Shown: positions 32,731 through 41,848, counted from the stretch's first letter. The stretch: DNA of 43,259 nt from JBBARC01 sp040400005 (GCA_040400005.1 JBBARC010000026.1:1-43259); one strand, 5' to 3'. Notes: generated from the sequence alone by a model not told the origin. Translations and numbers: made by a program.

Positions 32731-35130
32731 ATGAACCGACACATTGCCGAGCGACCCGGCGAGACACCACAAAGCGGTGGCGCACCATCAGCGGGCACGC
32801 CCGAAGCTTACTTGGCCCCAACCAGCCGGCCCCGATCAGGCGAAATCGATCCGGTTTGCGGCATGCACGTGGACCCCGCCGCGACCCAGCACCATGCCGA
32901 GCACAATGGAAAACCTTTCCATTTCTGTTCGGCAAAATGTCTGGCAAAATTCACAGCTGTACCTGAAACCTATCTCAAGCCAAAACCCGCATTAGCCGCA
33001 CAGACGCAGGCAGGTGTTACCTACACCTGCCCAATGCACCCGCAGATTAGGCAAATCGGGCCGGGAAACTGCCCCATTTGCGGCATGGCCCTGGAACCGC
33101 TGGAAGCCACCGCAGAGGCCGCGCCCAACCAAGAGTTGGCCGATATGAGCCGCCGGTTCTGGGTCGGCTTGGTGCTCACCCTGCCGGTGTTTGTGCTGGA
33201 AATGGGCGGGCATATTCCCGCCCTTCGGCTGCACGACCTGGTGCCTGAACAAATCTCCACCTGGGTGCAATTTGCGTTCAGCACACCCGTGGTGCTGTGG
33301 GCTGGGTGGCCGTTTTTTAAGCTGGCGGCTGCATCTTTGCGCAACATGCACCTCAACATGTTTACCCTGATCGCGCTCGGCACGGGCACAGCCTACCTTT
33401 ACAGCCTCGCCGCCACCTTTGCGCCCGGCGCATTCCCCGCCGGTTTTCGCATGATGGGTGGGGTTGTGCCGGTTTATTACGAAGCTGCCGCGGTGATTAC
33501 CGTGCTGGTTCTGCTCGGCCAGGTGCTGGAATTACGCGCCCGTGACCAAACCGGCGGTGCCATCCGCGCGCTGCTCAACCTGGCGCCGAAAACCGCCCGC
33601 CGCGTGCATGATGGCGGCGCCGATGAGGAGATTGCGTTAAGCGACGTGCAGGCCGGCGACACGCTGCGCGTGCGCCCAGGCGATGCTATCCCGGTGGATG
33701 GCACGGTGGTGACCGGCAAAAGCGCTGTTGACGAATCCATGGTGACGGGCGAATCCATGCCGGCGCCGAAAGGGCCAGGCGATGCGGTGATCGGCGGCAC
33801 CGTCAACGGCACTGGCGGGCTGGTGATCACGGCCGAAAAAATCGGCGCCGACAGCGTGCTCGCCCATATTGTTGCGATGGTCAGCGAGGCGCAGCGCAGC
33901 CGCGCGCCGATCCAGAAACTGGCAGACACCGTGGCCGGGTATTTCGTGCCCGCGGTGCTGGCGATTGCGGTGCTGGCGTTTGCGTGCTGGGCGATGTGGG
34001 GCCCGGCGCCGGCGCTGGCTTATGCGTTGATTGCAGCAGTGTCGGTGGTGATTATTGCGTGCCCCTGCGCGCTGGGCCTGGCCACACCGATGTCGATCAT
34101 GGTCGGGGTCGGCAAGGGGGCCAGCGCCGGCGTGCTGATCAAATCGGCCGAGGCGCTGGAGCGAATGGAAAAAGTCGATACGCTGGTGGTGGACAAAACC
34201 GGCACGTTGACCGAAGGCAAGCCGCGGGTAACCGCCATTGTGCCGGCGGATGGTGTTACCGAGGCGGAGATCATTCGCCTCGCCGCCAGCCTGGAACGAT
34301 CCAGCGAGCACCCGCTGGCCGCCGCCATTTTGGCCGCCGCCCTCAGCCACAACGTCACCACCGAGGAGCCTGCCGATTTTGTCTCGCATACCGGCATGGG
34401 TGTTACCGGCCGTGTTGGTGGCCGCACCGTGGCGCTGGGCAATGCCCGGCTGATGCAGGATCAGCAGATCGTGTTCGGCGATCTGGATCACCAAGCCGAT
34501 GCGTTGCGCGGGTCGGGTGCCACGGCGCTGTTCGTTGCCATCGACGGCAAGCCCGGCGGCGTTATCGCCATTGCCGATCCGATCAAACCAACCACCCGCG
34601 CCGCACTCGACAGCCTGCGCGCGGACGGTATTCATGTGGTGATGCTGACCGGCGACAACCAAACCACCGCCCAGGCGGTGGCAACGCAGCTTGGCATCGA
34701 CGACGTGCAGGCTGATGTGCTTCCCGCCGACAAAAACCGCATCGTGAAGCAGCTGCGCGCGGCGGGAAAGATCGTTGCCATGGCTGGTGATGGGGTGAAC
34801 GACGCACCAGCGCTGGCCGAGGCCGATGTGGGGATCGCCATGGGCACTGGCACTGAGGTTGCAATTCAAAGTGCCGGGGTGACGCTGGTTAAGGGCGACC
34901 TTGCCGGCATCGCGCGTGCCCGGGCATTGAGCCGCATGACGATGCGCAACATCCGCCAAAACCTGGTGTTCGCCTTCGCTTATAATGTCATCGGTATACC
35001 AATTGCTGCGGGCGCGCTGTACCCAACATTTGGCCTTCTGCTCAGCCCGGTGGTGGCAGCATTGGCGATGTCGTTGAGTTCGGTTTCGGTTATTGGCAAC
35101 GCGTTACGGCTGCGGGCGACGCCCCTGTAA
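32731..35130 (+). CDS. copA: Copper-translocating P-type ATPase (CopA-type, P1B)
   Basis: A 799-aa inner-membrane pump exporting Cu(I) from the cytoplasm. In place of the classic CXXC HMA domain the N-terminus carries a YHS domain (DPVCGMHVDPA, then FHFCSAKCLAKF) and a zinc-ribbon-like heavy-metal-binding segment (YTCPMHPQIRQIG, NCPICGMALEP). Transmembrane CPC is Cys444-Pro-Cys446 in IIACPCALGLATP. The phosphorylated Asp488 lies in DKTGTLTEGKPRV. HP in SSEHPLAAAI and the hinge MAGDGVNDAPALAEADVGIA complete the set. The C-terminal YNVIGIPIAAGALYP and the later LSSVSVIGNALRLR are typical of Cu(I) pumps. It is preceded by a small membrane peptide and converges with a His/Cys-rich peptide gene. 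Confidence 0.96.
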   Translation: MNRHIAERPGETPQSGGAPSAGTPEAYLAPTSRPRSGEIDPVCGMHVDPAATQHHAEHNGKPFHFCSAKCLAKFTAVPETYLKPKPALAAQTQAGVTYTCPMHPQIRQIGPGNCPICGMALEPLEATAEAAPNQELADMSRRFWVGLVLTLPVFVLEMGGHIPALRLHDLVPEQISTWVQFAFSTPVVLWAGWPFFKLAAASLRNMHLNMFTLIALGTGTAYLYSLAATFAPGAFPAGFRMMGGVVPVYYEAAAVITVLVLLGQVLELRARDQTGGAIRALLNLAPKTARRVHDGGADEEIALSDVQAGDTLRVRPGDAIPVDGTVVTGKSAVDESMVTGESMPAPKGPGDAVIGGTVNGTGGLVITAEKIGADSVLAHIVAMVSEAQRSRAPIQKLADTVAGYFVPAVLAIAVLAFACWAMWGPAPALAYALIAAVSVVIIACPCALGLATPMSIMVGVGKGASAGVLIKSAEALERMEKVDTLVVDKTGTLTEGKPRVTAIVPADGVTEAEIIRLAASLERSSEHPLAAAILAAALSHNVTTEEPADFVSHTGMGVTGRVGGRTVALGNARLMQDQQIVFGDLDHQADALRGSGATALFVAIDGKPGGVIAIADPIKPTTRAALDSLRADGIHVVMLTGDNQTTAQAVATQLGIDDVQADVLPADKNRIVKQLRAAGKIVAMAGDGVNDAPALAEADVGIAMGTGTEVAIQSAGVTLVKGDLAGIARARALSRMTMRNIRQNLVFAFAYNVIGIPIAAGALYPTFGLLLSPVVAALAMSLSSVSVIGNALRLRATPL

Positions 35131-35224
35131 AGCGAGTTTTGTCTGGAAAATCCGGCTGGATCACCATTAGGTGAGCAGGCCAATTCGCCCGGCGCTGGCG
35201 GCGTATCCGGCACCGGGCGTGTGG

Positions 35225-35425
35225 TTACTTGCAGCAGGCAGCTTCGGTGTGCTTGGCCGCTGTTTTGCTGTGGTCTTGCGCGGCGGTGGCGTGTTCCTTG
35301 GCGCCGTCGGTTTGGCCGTGGCAGCAGCAATGGGCGGCCTGCAGGTGATGATGGGCCGCGGCCTCATGATGCGAGGCGGCTTGCAGATGCAGATCGGCAG
35401 CGGGTGATTTTACGCTAGTAGACAT
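35225..35425 (-). CDS. Small His/Cys-rich peptide, likely metal-binding
   Basis: A 66-aa cytoplasmic peptide starting with the ATG at 35425, which has AAAGGA 7 bases upstream. The sequence is Ala/His repeats (LHLQAASHHEAAAHHHLQAA) interrupted by the cluster HCCCHGQ, then EHATAAQDHSKTAAKHTE and a terminal ACCK. It contains five Cys and many His. Poly-His helical peptides of this type (AAxHHxxAAxHH) are known near metal genes, but the Cys clusters make this variant look metallothionein-like. It is convergent with copA and 95 bases from its end. A metal buffer role is inference. Confidence 0.78.
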   Translation of the reverse strand: MSTSVKSPAADLHLQAASHHEAAAHHHLQAAHCCCHGQTDGAKEHATAAQDHSKTAAKHTEAACCK

Positions 35426-35808
35426 GGTGTTTTCCTTTGTTGGCGCCTTGCCATGCCGGCAATGGCTGTGGGGCGTGGTGGCGGAGATCGGTGGTTTGTG
35501 GGTCAGGCCGGTGGATATGGTCGTGGATTCCATCCATAACGCGTATCTGCGGAGGTAGCGGCGATAGGCCTTTAACGCTTGGCCGGGTGCCACCTTGCCG
35601 TGACAGGGCCAACCTTCGGCTAAGACGGCGGGGACGAATAGGATCGGGAACTACGCATGCGCCGGCGTATTGCTTGCGCCACTGTTGCTGCAACGAACGG
35701 ATACGGGCCACGCCAATCCGGCGCATTTCAGCGACTAATGCCGACCCGCGTTGGCCCATTCTTCATGGGTCAACACTTCAGCGGGTTGGTATGGCAAGTG
35801 TCAGATCG
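35426..35808. other. Stretch without a recognised gene
   Basis: Several overlapping open frames exist on both strands, none with a family pattern, a plausible start signal or a consistent codon bias. The leader of the His/Cys-rich peptide lies at its left end. Confidence 0.5.
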
Positions 35809-37803
35809 TCAGTGGTCGAGAATTTGATCGAAAAAATGGATGTGGTCACGCACAAATATCGGCCGCAGATGCTTGTCATCGGCGTATTTCGGTATGCCCG
35901 ACCCAAATAGCGCGGGGCAATCGGGCCCGGGGCCACAGATATCCGCCACCGGGTTCAGCACTGTTGCGCCATATTGGCTGGCAATGGCGCTCAGGTGCCC
36001 ATTGCTGGCAGCGCAACCGGCGGCGATATCGCGTTTGGCCACGCCCCCGCCAAACCCATGCGCGATGGTGACGCCGGTCAGGCTGCGTTTAACCATTGCC
36101 GCCGGATCGAATTCCGGCGCGTTTGGCGAACACAGAATGAACGCCACGTGGTGCCCATCGTGGACCAGCGTTTGTGTCAGATCCTGCAGATTACCCCAGA
36201 AGGCGGCGACGTTGGCGGCGCTGCCTACGGGAAAGGTTTGCCCGCCCCGCGAGATGGGCGAGTCGCCAGGGTAGCCTTGCCAAAATCCGCCGATGACAAT
36301 TGTGTCAATCGGTTCGGCCTGCAACACGCGTTGCAAACGCTGTGGCATGGACGTGCAGTCGATAAAGGCGAGACGTCGTTCCAAGCCCGCGACCGGCAGG
36401 CAGCTTGGTCCGGTGAGGAAAAGGGCTGTCACGTTCAATTGGCCGGCGCTGAACAGCGCCTGAACCCGTGGGCCGTACGGGAACAGCAGGCTGTCACCGA
36501 TGAACAGCACGCGCCGCCGGCCGCGGCCAATTCGCGCGTCGATAAAACCTTTGTCGCGCTGCACCTGCATATCCGGTGTCGGCGTAAACACGCCGTCGCC
36601 GATGGCGTCATTCAAGGCCGCTATATCCAATCCGGCGCCGCCGTTGAACCGCATCGGCCACCCGCCGGAAGCAAAAATGCCTGCCCCGGCAACACCCAGC
36701 AACGCCATGGCCGTAACCAGCGCGCGCGTGGTCCGCGCAGGCTGCCGGCCGAAGCGCAGCTTCCGTTCAAAATAAAAATATGTGGCGGCCGCCAGGGCGG
36801 CGCTGGCCAGCAGAAGCATCGCCGCCAGAAAGGGTGCCGGTGCGCGGCCTCGCCGTAAAATATACGCGTAGGACAGCAACGGCCAGTGCCACAGGTAAAG
36901 CGGGTAGCTGATCAATCCGATGGCGACCGCTGGGCGGGATGCAAGCAGCCGGCGGTTCAAGGCACCTTTCTGCCCCGCGGCGATGACGGCCACTGCACCC
37001 AGCACTGCGAGCGGCGCCTGCGACCCGGTCACGCCTGGCAAGACGTCAGGCAGCACGATGGCGGTAAGAATGGCCAGCAATCCGGCCGCGGCCGTGGCGT
37101 CCGGCGCGGTCAGCCGCGGTTTGCCCAGCGCCAGTGTCGCGCCGGCCCACAACTCCCACATGCGCGCAAGCGGGCTGTAGAATCTGGCGGTTCCTTCATG
37201 GGTAAGGCACGCAGCGGCGAAGGATGCGGCGGTGAGTGCGGCAAGCCAGCTAGGCTTTGCCCGCCCGGTGCGCACCAGAAGCCACATGGCAAGCGGCCAC
37301 ACCGCATAGAATTGCTCCTCGACCCCCAGCGACCACAGATGCAGCAGCGGCTTTGCGCTTGATGCACGATCGAAGTAATCCGCCTGATGCCAAAGCCAGA
37401 GATTGGCCACGAAACTGGCACCGGCGGTGGTATCGGCACCCAGCCGGCTGAGTTCGCTCGGCAGCAGTGCAATGCATCCGTAGCCCAGCACGGCGGTGAG
37501 AACGAGGCAAAGGGCGGGGAAAAGCCGGCGGATTCGCGCGCCATAAAACGCCGAAAAAGAGAAGTTTCCCGCCGCCAGCCGCGCATCAATGATGCCGGTG
37601 ATCAAAAAACCCGAAATAACGAAGAAGACGTCGACCCCGTAGTAGCCGCCCCGTACGGTTTGCGGGAACGCGTGGAACAGCAGCACTGCTAGAACGGCGA
37701 GGGCCCGCAGCCCATCGATCTCAGCACGGTAGTGGGTTATCGAAATCGGTTGGCTGGTGTGGCGCCGCTGATCGCCGGATATGTCGCTGCTGGTGGGCCC
37801 CAT
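35809..37803 (-). CDS. Membrane acyltransferase (acyltransferase-3 domain) with C-terminal SGNH domain
   Basis: A 664-aa OafA-type O-acetyltransferase that modifies a cell-surface polysaccharide or LPS. The ATG at 37803 is chosen; a GTG two codons earlier is in frame. The N-terminal half is a ten- or eleven-helix acyltransferase-3 domain opening RAEIDGLRALAVLAVLLFHA then GGYYGVDVFFVISGFLITGI, with the catalytic His in LLFHAF. The C-terminal periplasmic SGNH half begins near RVLFIGDSLLFPYGPRVQAL (block I Ser in GDSL) and ends with the D-x-x-H pair (DHIHFFDQ). The two-domain arrangement matches the OafB/OatA family. No glycan gene cluster surrounds it. Confidence 0.93.
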   Translation of the reverse strand: MGPTSSDISGDQRRHTSQPISITHYRAEIDGLRALAVLAVLLFHAFPQTVRGGYYGVDVFFVISGFLITGIIDARLAAGNFSFSAFYGARIRRLFPALCLVLTAVLGYGCIALLPSELSRLGADTTAGASFVANLWLWHQADYFDRASSAKPLLHLWSLGVEEQFYAVWPLAMWLLVRTGRAKPSWLAALTAASFAAACLTHEGTARFYSPLARMWELWAGATLALGKPRLTAPDATAAAGLLAILTAIVLPDVLPGVTGSQAPLAVLGAVAVIAAGQKGALNRRLLASRPAVAIGLISYPLYLWHWPLLSYAYILRRGRAPAPFLAAMLLLASAALAAATYFYFERKLRFGRQPARTTRALVTAMALLGVAGAGIFASGGWPMRFNGGAGLDIAALNDAIGDGVFTPTPDMQVQRDKGFIDARIGRGRRRVLFIGDSLLFPYGPRVQALFSAGQLNVTALFLTGPSCLPVAGLERRLAFIDCTSMPQRLQRVLQAEPIDTIVIGGFWQGYPGDSPISRGGQTFPVGSAANVAAFWGNLQDLTQTLVHDGHHVAFILCSPNAPEFDPAAMVKRSLTGVTIAHGFGGGVAKRDIAAGCAASNGHLSAIASQYGATVLNPVADICGPGPDCPALFGSGIPKYADDKHLRPIFVRDHIHFFDQILDH

Positions 37804-37884
37804 CGGCACTTATTAGCTTAACCGGTGCGCCATGCAACCGAATGGCCGCAAGCCGGCCGGTCACCGATCGCCCGCGATCAGGGC

Positions 37885-38078
37885 GATGCCGGTTAGGCAA
37901 GGCAAGGTTAAGACCCTTCTTTGTCTTCCGAAAAGAAGCAAAAGACGTTTTATTATGCTGGGCCTGGGGCAATGCCGCCACCGAGCGCGCCTGGCTCATA
38001 TGAGCAAAAGTCTTTTTGCTTCGTTTTCGCACGTCAAAAGAAGCGTCTTCCTTACCCTTGATCCTATCTTGCCTTGTG
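37885..38078. repeat. Dispersed composite element, full copy C
   Basis: About 190 bp with ends CAAGGCAAGGTTAAGACC (37897 on) and CAAGGCAAGATAGGATC read on the other strand (ending about 38078). Two AT-rich arms lie at 37912-37952 (TTCCGAAAAGAAGCAAAAGA) and 38002-38053 (AAAAGTCTTTTTGCTTCG), with the GC core GGGCCTGGGGCAATGCCGCC between. Same orientation as copy B. It lies upstream of the acyltransferase gene. Confidence 0.75.
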
Positions 38079-38140
38079 CCGCATATCGCCAAACATCACT
38101 TTGCCCGCCCTGATGTCGTGCTGCTGGCACAGTTGCGCCC

Positions 38141-38165
38141 GTAGGGTGGGCGTCTTTAGCCCACC
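38141..38165. repeat. Palindromic GTAGGGTGGG...CCCACC repeat, diverged copy 3
   Basis: GGTGGGC, loop of seven bases, GCCCACC, then CGTCGCAAGTCACCC, the same downstream text (TTCGCAAGTCACC) as the copy at 4653. This ties the three elements together. Confidence 0.55.
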
Positions 38166-38211
38166 GTCGCAAGTCACCCCCATTCACCAGCCTCAGCCAG
38201 GGTAGCACCCT

Positions 38212-38439
38212 TTAACCGCGGCGTGGCCTGCCGATCTTTTCCCACAGGCTGGAACGATGGCGGGCGGCGCTCGCCGCAAAATCGCCGAACACCGTTTTGC
38301 CGACGACTAGGGTGCCGCAGCTGGTCGGCCGGCCGGATGGGTCAGCGCCGGCCTCACCCCGGCCCTGCACCCACGTGCAATTCAACCCCCGCCGCGCGTT
38401 GCAGGTAGCGAGCCGTAGCATGGGTGAGCGCCAGCGCAT
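38212..38439 (-). CDS. Doubtful small open frame
   Basis: A 75-aa frame with ending VVGKTVFGDFAASAARHRSS and LWEKIGRPRRG. It has no recognised family, and a second frame over its upstream half reads more like protein (ARYLQRAAGVELHVGAG), so the piece may be a frameshifted gene remnant. Kept only as a low-confidence call. Confidence 0.2.
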   Translation of the reverse strand: MRWRSPMLRLATCNARRGLNCTWVQGRGEAGADPSGRPTSCGTLVVGKTVFGDFAASAARHRSSLWEKIGRPRRG

Positions 38440-38577
38440 CCCATCGCATTCGCCAGCAGCCTTATTCCAGCGGGAGTTTTAGCCGGCATTGATGGCCAGC
38501 GGTGCTGCTCATGCACTCCTACACGCCGGCGCAAATACGGCTAATCCGAGACGAATTTATCCGCCGCGATCCACCCA

Positions 38578-39171
38578 TGACCGATTATCGGCGCAACCGG
38601 GTTCCCGGCGGCACGTATGTCGTCACGGCCCATCTTTATGACCGCCGGAGGGCCGCTTACGCGCACTATCGATCTGTTGCGGGATGCTGGGCGCACGGTA
38701 CGTGCGTGGGTGCCGTTCCATAGCGATGCCTGGGTGGTGTTGGCGGACCATCTGCATTGCCTGTCGACGTTGCGGGGGATGATGCCGGGGGGTGATGCCG
38801 ATTTTTCGGCGCGCTGGCAGGCGATTAAAACCGCATTTTCCAACCACATACTGTCCGTGCGAATGCCGCTCGGCGAGCCGGCGTGGCAGCGTGGCGCGGG
38901 GTATCTGGCAGCGGCGGTTTTGGCAGCACACCATGCGCGATGCCCGGGCCGCGATGACCGCGATGACGCCGCCCACATGGACGACATCCAGTTTAACCCG
39001 GTGAAGCATGGGCCGGTGAAGCGTGGGCGTGTCGCCGATGGTGCGGATTGGCCGTCGTCATCGTTTCACCTTGCGGTGAGAAAGGGGTTTTGTCCGATCG
39101 GCTGGGCCGGTGGCAGAGTGGCGTTGACGGATGTGGGCGAGGTTTTGGCGGGAGCGGGAATCGATGGGTAA
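38578..39171 (+). pseudogene. REP-associated tyrosine transposase (RAYT), frameshifted
   Basis: Pieces of a RAYT in three frames along 594 bases: MTDYRRNRVPGGTYVVTAHL at 38578, then in a second frame HSDAWVVLADHLHCLSTLRG with the catalytic-domain motif HLH (D-H-L-H), then RGIWQRRFWQHTMRDAR in a third frame at about 38895, and finally DIQFNPVKHGPVKRGRVADG, WPSSSFHLAVRKG and FCPIGWAGG back in the second frame. At least three frameshifts disable it. RAYTs mobilise REP palindromes; GATGGGT...ACCCATC palindromes flank the remnant. A second truncated copy is at 41188. Confidence 0.88.
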
Positions 39172-39192
39172 CGCTCGCGCTCACCCATCCTT
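39166..39192. repeat. REP-like palindrome at the 3' end of RAYT copy 1
   Basis: GATGGGTAACGCTCGCGCTC followed by ACCCATC. The same element follows the second RAYT copy at 41506-41532, and a related ATGGGTGAGCGCCAGCGC lies at about 38420 before copy 1. Confidence 0.65.
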
Positions 39193-39331
39193 GTCTTGCC
39201 TATTGTAAAAACCCGTTCTCAAAATCAGCAGATTCGGGCATTTTCACCAACGATTAGCCGGGTACGTTACCAGAAGATCGCTGGGGGACGTCAACAGGAG
39301 CGAGGCAATGCTACGCTTCGGTTGGGACAAT

Positions 39332-39664
39332 CTAGGATTCTTCGCTATATTCGGCAACAATTAGGCGACAAGCGCCTAATATACTTGATCTTGCTCGATC
39401 GCAGTATTCCAGCATTTCCTGATCCAGTTTTGCAAGATGTTTCTCATCATAATGCTGTCTAACGTCGTCAAGTGGATAGTCATCGGTTTCAGACTCAAAT
39501 CCAGTTATGGAGAGGAATATTTTTTGATTGTAGGGCTCAATCCCTCGACAAAGATGGTTCAATTTACGACACCCTCGTACTAAATCTAGGCGTCCATCGA
39601 TAATTGCCGTGGCTGCATCAACAACCTCTTGTCGAATCCGTGCTTGCATCAACTTTTCTCTCAC
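39332..39664 (-). CDS. Candidate immunity protein for the orphan Rhs tip (DUF2489-like)
   Basis: A 110-aa soluble alpha-helical protein. The start GTG at 39664 lies five bases after the Rhs stop; an ATG five codons later is also possible. The pattern AATAIIDGRLDLVRGCRKLN, then ITGFESETDDYPLDDVRQHY and a closing helix ending CRLIVAEY is what I recall for DUF2489 proteins (IIEGCRKL ... GIDSETDDLPIGEVR). Adjacent to a toxin tip, such small acidic proteins are usually immunity proteins. That it neutralises the tip at 39670 is inference from position and size. It has fewer GC bases than its neighbours, common for such cassettes. Confidence 0.72.
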   Translation of the reverse strand: MREKLMQARIRQEVVDAATAIIDGRLDLVRGCRKLNHLCRGIEPYNQKIFLSITGFESETDDYPLDDVRQHYDEKHLAKLDQEMLEYCDRARSSILGACRLIVAEYSEES

Positions 39665-39669
39665 TGCGT

Positions 39670-41187
39670 TTAGTTCCTTGGAAATGCAGTCTTCAACTCA
39701 AATCGCTGACCGGTACTCCCGTTCTCATACCAATGAGTTTGAAACCCTGTTCCATCGGTGGCGCGATAAGACGAACTGCTCATTTTAGACCAGTCCACGG
39801 CCTCTCCTCCGTATTGGTTAAGCAGCCTGTTGATATCCTTAATTGGGGGAAGATTTGAATTTAAATCACTACCTGCAATCGGACTTCCCGGCTCCCCCAT
39901 TTGCTGCTGACTTGCTAAGCTTTTCGCAAGTGGACTAGCAGTAGCGGAATTATCCGCCGCCGACATTGCCCAGTTCTCGAGATTATCCCCAATAATGCCA
40001 CCTAGCCAACGGCCCGCGGCGACAATCGCAACATCTAACGGGCCGGTTTCGACACCTGCTGCTCCCGCCAAAGCTCCGCCCGCCCACCGGCCGGCGAGCC
40101 GGCCAGCCGCCGCATTAAACAGGTACCCAAACGCCGCAGTCTGTGCACCATTGGCAAATTTCCCGCCACCCAGAACCGAGGCGGTGCCGCCAACCACGGC
40201 CAAAACCGCCGTTCCTTTCGCGATACCACCGGCGGATCTCATATCGCCCGCGCCTAAATCACCCAAATACGGCGTCAACCCGGCACTAAACCCAGCGGCC
40301 AAAGCGCCAGACCCGAACTTGCCACCCTGGATGACACTAAACGTGCCCCCAACAATTGCGTGGCCAGCGACATTCCCGGCAAACTCGGCAGGGTATTCGG
40401 CTAACTTTAAGCTGCCGCCCTCGATAAAATTGCCTTTAGCGTCGGTAATTCCGGTCGCACCCCCAACCGCGTTAAAAGCGAGAGCCTCCGCCCCAACGAT
40501 CGCCCCGCTTTCCAGCGCTTGGCCGATTTGCTGGCCTTCGAGTAAACTTACCCCAACCTGGGTCGCCGCGGCCGATGCGATCGCGCAAGCCGGCGCAGCG
40601 GGCCCGCATAAAAACGTAACCCCGATCACCAAAACTTGCCCGGCCCAAGAATTGTGGCGCAGGAAAGACCCGAAGAAATCCCCAATGCAGCCAAACACCC
40701 CCTTGCACAGCCCGGTGGGGTCGGAGAACGCCATCGGGTTATTGCCGGCGTAGCTATACGCGTTCCAGTTTTGCAGATCGAACGGGTCGCTGCCCGTCAT
40801 CGGGTCCACCCCCAAAAACCGGCCCAACAGCGCATCATAATACCGCGCATTCAGATCGATCAGGTTATTGGTCACCTGATACTGCCCAATGTACCCGCGC
40901 GCCGATTGGCTGGTAAACGTATAAAACCCGGCATCGCTGCCATTCGGGCGACGCGGCATACGCCCTGGGCATCGTAGGCGTCGTTTTCCGGCGATCCGCC
41001 ATTCTGGTCGGTGATCACCGCAACCGAATTTTGCGCATCCAACAGGTAATAATAACGGCGCCACCGTGGTGGTGCCGTTTGTCAGCACCGAACGGCGAAT
41101 TTCCCCCACCGCGGCGCCTTCGGCCATCACATAACTATGCCAGGTGACGTCGCCCGCCGCCGTTTGCACCTTCCCAGCCCATACCCC
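39670..41187 (-). pseudogene. Orphan Rhs C-terminal cassette: end of core, pre-toxin and toxin tip
   Basis: This is the C-terminal part of an Rhs polymorphic toxin without its main shell. The homology begins near 41187 (VWAGKVQTAAGDVTWHSYVM). It includes the core end ARYYDALLGRFLGVDPMTG and NWNAYSYAGNNPMAFSDPTG, a Gly-rich pre-toxin with two GGKF repeats, the AAFGYLFN boundary near 40130, then a unique tip. The tip ends SSSYRATDGTGFQTHWYENG and GQRFELKTAF; its enzyme class is not recognised. Two compensating frameshifts break the core between about 40960 and 41060. The frame reads on into antisense RAYT sequence. Whether the tip is still expressed is open, but the cassette and its immunity gene are intact. 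Confidence 0.8.
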
Positions 41188-41493
41188 CGTGCGAATGCCG
41201 CTCGGCGAGCCGGCGAGCCGGCGTGGCACCGTGGTGCGGGGTATCTGGCGGCGGCGGTTTTGGCAGCACACTATGCGCGATGCCCGGGCCGCGATGACCG
41301 CGATGACGCAGCCCACGTGGTCGACATCCGTTTTAACCTGGTGAAACATGGGCCGGTGAAGCGTGGGCTTGTCGCCGATGGTGCGGATTGGCCGTATTCA
41401 TCGTTTCATCTTGCGGTGAGAAAGGGGTTTTGTCCGATCGGTTGGGCCGGTGGCAGAGTGGCGTTGACGGATGTGGGTGAAGTTTTGGCGTGA
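41188..41493 (+). pseudogene. Second, 5'-truncated RAYT copy
   Basis: Begins exactly at GTGCGAATGCCGCTCGGCGA, the same text found at about 38858 inside copy 1, and matches copy 1 closely to its end: RGTVVRGIWRRRFWQHTMRD in one frame, then RFNLVKHGPVKRGLVADGAD and WPYSSFHLAVRKG in another. The 5' half is replaced by the Rhs cassette on the other strand, so the junction at 41187 is a recombination or insertion point. It is followed by the same REP-like palindrome as copy 1. Confidence 0.88.
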
Positions 41494-41848
41494 GTGGGAA
41501 TCGATGGGTAACGCTGCCGCTCACCCATCCTTGTACGCTCGCTATGCGCGCAAGTTGCTGATCTTTGCCAATACTGTTGTTGCCCCCGGCCCCCGTGGGA
41601 GAAGGCCGGAGCGGTTACGGCTGCATAAAAGAGCGTTCACGTAAAACCATTTTTCCTTGGTTCGATCAAAGACGGCCTGTTCCTTCGTCTCGACCTGCCA
41701 TCCCTGAGCCACCGCGCGCGGGATGGTCAAGCATGGCCGCAGGCCACCGCGAAGCGGCCCGCAGCGTGCTTGACGAGCCCGAGCACGGTGGCACCATTGA
41801 AGGCGTGAGGGGGGCTTGGCGGAATGGAGGAGTTAATGGTTGCTACGC
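41494..41848. other. Spacer between RAYT remnant and DUF805 gene
   Basis: Begins with the REP-like palindrome at 41506-41532. I see no supported gene; a 62-codon minus frame (41542-41730) shows no family pattern. Confidence 0.5.

Noticed and set aside
33637..34959. 440-codon minus frame inside copA
   Set aside because: Antisense to all P-type ATPase motifs; a coding shadow.
35437..35910. 157-codon plus frame between the His/Cys peptide and the acyltransferase
   Set aside because: Trp/Arg/Cys-rich composition typical of non-coding frames, and its end overlaps the acyltransferase gene; no homology pattern.
39995..40753. 252-codon Pro/Ala-rich plus frame over the Rhs cassette
   Set aside because: Antisense to the Gly/Ala-rich Rhs pre-toxin, which by itself produces Pro/Ala-rich shadows.
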